Made by a program: the position numbers and the translations under genes. Of a stretch of DNA of 64,000 nt, positions 60,708-64,000 are shown piece by piece. Below the pieces are notes generated by a model that saw only the letters and a list, made by a program, of their open reading frames with translations, was not told where the DNA came from and ran no database searches. Source of the stretch: Bacteroidales bacterium (GTDB lineage: Bacteria; Bacteroidota; Bacteroidia; Bacteroidales; FEN-979); assembly GCA_030681475.1 (NCBI GenBank), contig JAUXWT010000108.1, forward strand, positions 1 to 64,000, given 5' to 3'. Position 1 is the stretch's first letter. Each line of letters opens with the position of its first letter.

Positions 60708-62003
60708 ATGGCTATTTACGAAAAACTGTTAAAAAAAGAGGCATCAATCTCCGTCATTGGACTTGGATATGTTGGATTGCCAATCGCGCTTGAATTTGCA
60801 CGGAAATTAAAGGTTGTTGGCTTTGACATCAAACCCGACAGGGTTGAAATGATGAAAAACCACATTGATCCAAGTGGTGAATTACCGGCAGAAGCATTCC
60901 AAAATACAGATATCCTGATCACTGCTGATCCGGATGATCTCAGATCCTGTTCCTTTCACATTGTGGCTGTGCCCACACCGGTTGACAAGCACAACCTACC
61001 TGATCTCCAACCATTGCTCGCGGCCACAAAAACGGTGGCACAAGCGCTGAAAAAAGGCGATTACGTTGTGTATGAATCAACCGTTTATCCCGGCGCCACC
61101 GAGGAAGATTGCGTTCCTATCCTTGAAAAGTTATCAGGATTGAAATTTTCAGAAGACTTCAAGGTGGGATTCTCCCCCGAACGGATTAACCCGGGCGACC
61201 AGGAACATACGCTTACTTCGGTGGTTAAAATTGTTTCCGGTTGCGATGATGAATCCCTCGAACAAATTGCAAAAATCTATGAACTCATCGTGAAGCCTGG
61301 CGTTCACCGGGCTCCCACCATCCGGGTGGCTGAGGCTGCCAAGATCATTGAAAATGCCCAGCGCGATATCAACATTGCCTTTATGAATGAGCTTTCGATC
61401 ATTTTCGGGCGAATGAACATCAATACCTATGATGTGCTTGAAGCTGCCGGTACAAAGTGGAACTTTCTGAAATTTTATCCGGGACTGGTCGGCGGCCATT
61501 GCATCGGTGTAGATCCCTATTACCTTACTTACAAAGCCGCGGAGTACCGTTACCATACTAAGGTTATCAATGCCGGACGTTATGTGAATGACAGCATGGG
61601 CTTTTACGTGGCCAAACAGTGTGTAAAACAGCTCATCAGGGTCGGAAAAAATGTTCTGAATTCAAAAGTCCTGGTAATGGGAGCCACTTTTAAAGAGAAT
61701 GTGAGAGATATTCGCAACTCGCGCGTTGCTGACCTGGTAATCGAACTGAAACAATACGGCATCCTTGTCGATATCTCTGATCCCTATGCCAGCCATGAGG
61801 AACTGATGCACGAATATGGGTTTGGGTTGACGACAATACCCGACGGCAATTATGATGCCATTATTGTTGCCGTAAATCATAAACCATATGCAGACCTCAC
61901 CGAGGAATATTTTAAATCCCTATCCGCTGCAAAAGGAATTTTAATTGATGTCAAAGGGATATTCAGGAATAAAATTCATGAATTGAAGTATTGGAGCCTG
62001 TAG
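60708..62003 (+). CDS. UDP-N-acetylhexosamine 6-dehydrogenase (WbpO/TviB type)
   Basis: A 431-residue UDP-sugar dehydrogenase. The Rossmann fold has SVIGLGYVGLPIALEFA (~14-30); ESTVYPGATEEDCVPILE and FKVGFSPERINPGD line the active site; the catalytic Cys is in GGHCIGVDPYYLTYKAAEYR (~264); the C-terminal domain has MGATFKENVRDIRNSR. Sequence features favour oxidation of UDP-GlcNAc or UDP-GalNAc to the uronic acid for capsule or O-antigen, as in WbpO/TviB. Part of the upxY-led operon. Confidence 0.88.
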   Translation: MAIYEKLLKKEASISVIGLGYVGLPIALEFARKLKVVGFDIKPDRVEMMKNHIDPSGELPAEAFQNTDILITADPDDLRSCSFHIVAVPTPVDKHNLPDLQPLLAATKTVAQALKKGDYVVYESTVYPGATEEDCVPILEKLSGLKFSEDFKVGFSPERINPGDQEHTLTSVVKIVSGCDDESLEQIAKIYELIVKPGVHRAPTIRVAEAAKIIENAQRDINIAFMNELSIIFGRMNINTYDVLEAAGTKWNFLKFYPGLVGGHCIGVDPYYLTYKAAEYRYHTKVINAGRYVNDSMGFYVAKQCVKQLIRVGKNVLNSKVLVMGATFKENVRDIRNSRVADLVIELKQYGILVDISDPYASHEELMHEYGFGLTTIPDGNYDAIIVAVNHKPYADLTEEYFKSLSAAKGILIDVKGIFRNKIHELKYWSL

Positions 62004-62006
62004 AAC

Positions 62007-62041
62007 GTGACAGGTGACAGGTGACGCGTGACGAGTGATAT
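62007..62041. repeat. Heptamer repeat GTGACAG family
   Basis: GTGACAG, GTGACAG, GTGACGC, GTGACGA, GTGATAT with an exact 7-bp period just after the dehydrogenase stop. Confidence 0.88.
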
Positions 62042-62052
62042 TTTCGCAATGC

Positions 62053-62080
62053 CAGTCGGCAGTCGGCAGTCGGCAGTCAC
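62053..62080. repeat. Heptamer repeat CAGTCGG family
   Basis: CAGTCGG three times then CAGTCAC, exact 7-bp period, in the same gap before gmd. Confidence 0.9.
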
Positions 62081-62122
62081 GTGCCACGAAGATAAATTTT
62101 ATTAACCTTTTACCACTTCCCA

Positions 62123-63244
62123 ATGAATTCACCAAAAAGAGCCCTGATAACCGGGATTACCGGACAGGATGGCGCATATTTAGCCGAATTTCTTCTGAAA
62201 AAAGGATATATCGTTCATGGTTTGAAGCGAAGATCATCGCTGTTTAACACCGACAGGATCGATCATTTGTATCAGGATCCACACACGCAGAATCAACGGC
62301 TTTTTTTACATTACGGCGATCTAACCGATTCCATGAATATTACCCGTGTAATTCAGGAAACACAACCGGACGAGATCTATAACCTGGCTGCCATGAGCCA
62401 TGTCATGGTAAGTTTCGACACGCCTGAATATACTGCCAATGCTGACGGCACCGGTACCCTGAGAATTCTTGAAGCGATCAGACTTTTGGGGTTGACCGAT
62501 CAGACAAGGATCTATCAGGCATCTTCATCGGAATTGTTTGGCAAAGTACAAGAGATCCCGCAAACTGAAAAGACACCGTTTTACCCAAGGAGTCCATATG
62601 GTGTCGCAAAGCTATATGCCTATTGGATCACCGTAAATTACCGCGAAGCCTATAATCTGTTTGCCTGCAACGGTATTCTTTTTAACCATGAGTCCCCGGT
62701 ACGCGGCGAAACATTTGTAACCCGGAAGATAACGCGAGCGGTGGCAAAGATCGCGCTGGGGCTGCAGGATAAACTTTACATGGGTAATTTATCCTCGCAA
62801 CGCGATTGGGGACATGCCAAGGATTACATCAAAGCCATGTGGCTGATCTTACAACATGATAAACCCGACGATTATGTGATCGCCACCGGTATTACTACGC
62901 CGGTAAGGGAGTTCATCCGAAAAGCATTTCAGGAACTTGGACTTTCCATTGAATTTACCGGTCAGGGTCCCGATGAGAAAGGAATTATCGCTGATTGTAC
63001 CAGAGATGAATTTAAAAACCTGATCGGAAAAGAGGTGGTGACCATCGATCCGAGATATTTCAGGCCGACAGAAGTGGATCTGCTGGTAGGGGATGCCACA
63101 AAAGCAAGGACGGTATTAAACTGGATCCCCGAATATGATCTGGATGCCCTGATCAAAGAGATGGTCGCCTCTGATTTCAGGTTGATGCAACAAGAGCGGT
63201 TTCTGAAAGAAAACGGATTCAATACACGTAACTATTTCGAGTAG
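62123..63244 (+). CDS. gmd: GDP-mannose 4,6-dehydratase
   Basis: A 373-residue extended SDR enzyme that makes GDP-4-keto-6-deoxymannose. NADP-binding [15 protein letters not shown] (~8-22) and [17 protein letters not shown]; catalytic [11 protein letters not shown] and YGVAKLYAY (YxxxK); [17 protein letters not shown] and [15 protein letters not shown] are diagnostic of Gmd. It is followed by fcl with a one-base overlap (TAGTG), so both steps of GDP-fucose synthesis are coupled. Confidence 0.96.
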   Translation: MNSPKRALITGITGQDGAYLAEFLLKKGYIVHGLKRRSSLFNTDRIDHLYQDPHTQNQRLFLHYGDLTDSMNITRVIQETQPDEIYNLAAMSHVMVSFDTPEYTANADGTGTLRILEAIRLLGLTDQTRIYQASSSELFGKVQEIPQTEKTPFYPRSPYGVAKLYAYWITVNYREAYNLFACNGILFNHESPVRGETFVTRKITRAVAKIALGLQDKLYMGNLSSQRDWGHAKDYIKAMWLILQHDKPDDYVIATGITTPVREFIRKAFQELGLSIEFTGQGPDEKGIIADCTRDEFKNLIGKEVVTIDPRYFRPTEVDLLVGDATKARTVLNWIPEYDLDALIKEMVASDFRLMQQERFLKENGFNTRNYFE

Positions 63245-64000
63245 TGGATAAAAATTCGAAAATATATATCGCAGGCCACAAAGGGATGGTAGGATCAGCC
63301 ATCAGCCGAGGATTACATGAAAAAGGCTATACCAAAATCATCGGTCGCACCATTGAAGAACTCGACCTGACAAATCAGCAGGCCGTTGCAGACTTCTTTG
63401 AGAATGAGAAACCGGATTATGTCGTACTTGCTGCAGCAAAGGTTGGCGGCATTATGGCCAACGACACCTACCGGGCGCAGTTCATTTACGAGAACCTGAT
63501 GATCGAGGCGAACGTTATTCACCAGGCTTATCTGCATGGGGTAAAGAAATTACTCTTCCTTGGCAGCTCCTGCATCTACCCTAAGAATGCACCACAGCCT
63601 TTGAAGGAGGAGTATCTGCTTACCGGCGCGCTGGAACAGACCAACGAACCCTATGCCATCGCCAAGATCGCAGGCATCAAAATGTGCGAGAGTTACTATC
63701 GCCAGTATGGATGCAATTTCATTTCGGTCATGCCGACCAACCTCTACGGTCCGAACGACAATTACAACCTCGAAACATCACATGTTCTGCCGGCAATCAT
63801 CCGGAAGATGCATTTATCCCGTTGCTTCGAAACAGCCAATTGGGACGGAATCAGCAAAGATCTTGCGAAGCGCCCCATCACAGGGATCAACGAAAATTCT
63901 TCAAAGGAAGAAATCCTGAACACCATGAAAAAATTCGGTATCCAGATTGAAACCAATGATAATTCTGCAGACCCCGTCACCCGTCACGCGTCACGCGTCA
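63244..64000 (+). CDS. fcl: GDP-L-fucose synthase, 5' part
   Basis: From a GTG at 63244 the frame is open to the window end (252 codons). [18 protein letters not shown] is the NADP site; [20 protein letters not shown] and [20 protein letters not shown] carry the catalytic Ser/Cys and Yxxx[21 protein letters not shown] follows. From about residue 200 comes the insertion seen in Bacteroidota homologues ([20 protein letters not shown]). The last visible codons are a heptamer repeat. The enzyme epimerises and reduces the Gmd product to GDP-fucose. The C-terminus is outside the window. Confidence 0.92.
   Translation, partial: MDKNSKIYIAGHKGMVGSAISRGLHEKGYTKIIGRTIEELDLTNQQAVADFFENEKPDYVVLAAAKVGGIMANDTYRAQFIYENLMIEANVIHQAYLHGVKKLLFLGSSCIYPKNAPQPLKEEYLLTGALEQTNEPYAIAKIAGIKMCESYYRQYGCNFISVMPTNLYGPNDNYNLETSHVLPAIIRKMHLSRCFETANWDGISKDLAKRPITGINENSSKEEILNTMKKFGIQIETNDNSADPVTRHASRV
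63974..64000. repeat. Heptamer repeat inside fcl
   Basis: CCGTCAC, CCGTCAC, GCGTCAC, GCGTCA (cut by the window end). The unit is the reverse complement of the GTGACGC unit at 62007-62041 and is translated in frame within the variable loop of Fcl. Confidence 0.85.

Overview
The window looks like a chromosomal piece of an anaerobic, type IX secretion-capable Bacteroidota (probably Bacteroidales-like). The evidence is: pyruvate:ferredoxin oxidoreductase, a tungsten/molybdenum aldehyde oxidoreductase and a decarboxylase-type acyl-CoA carboxylase; gldH and proteins with T9SS C-terminal sorting domains; a glycine-lipid gene pair (glsB/glsA); a UpxY-type antiterminator ahead of a polysaccharide locus; and Bacteroidota sigma-type promoters (-7 box TAnnTTTG, sometimes with a -33 TTTG/TTG box 18-20 bp upstream) in front of many genes. 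No rRNA, CRISPR array, intact insertion sequence or prophage was seen.

Layout. 1-5400: start of pyrE, a Nudix hydrolase, small secreted or hypothetical genes, an isoprenylcysteine-methyltransferase-like membrane protein and tRNA-Glu. 5655-10268: nifJ with a dihydroorotate-dehydrogenase-like partner. 10317-19698: sppA, folK plus deoxynucleoside kinase, a large OmpA/TPR outer-membrane protein, a SpoU methyltransferase and mutS. 19744-27012: a less stable stretch with tRNA-Gly, a palindromic repeat cluster, tRNA-Leu, a fragment of an Avd-like four-helix-bundle gene, a decayed T9SS surface protein and a large intact T9SS beta-helix protein. 27288: an AT-rich helical protein of unknown function. 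28849-35847: a single-strand tungstate/molybdate and pyranopterin cofactor locus (ModE-like regulator, wtpA, a 39-codon ORF, wtpB, wtpC, moeA, compact moaA, moaC, MOSC-MogA fusion). After pruA comes the probable consumer of this cofactor, an AOR-family oxidoreductase (37908-40067). 40158-51534: a repeat coiled-coil protein, Mrp, ATL, MerR and M23 peptidase on the minus strand, facing alaS, ricT, gldH and pbp1A; mutS2 and rpsT follow. 54270-59328: glsB/glsA, engB, an orphan degenerate nucleotidyltransferase, and a biotin carrier protein with carboxyltransferase. 59510-64000: the start of a capsule/O-antigen locus (upxY, winged-helix regulator, UDP-HexNAc dehydrogenase, gmd, fcl cut by the window end).

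The most unusual property is not a gene but a class of degenerate 7-bp and 8-bp tandem repeats. They fill many operon gaps, supply start or stop codons at several genes, and appear in-frame inside loops of conserved enzymes (MogA domain, MutS2, Fcl, MutS). Separate palindromic repeats occur between tRNA genes and, in frame, inside moeA.
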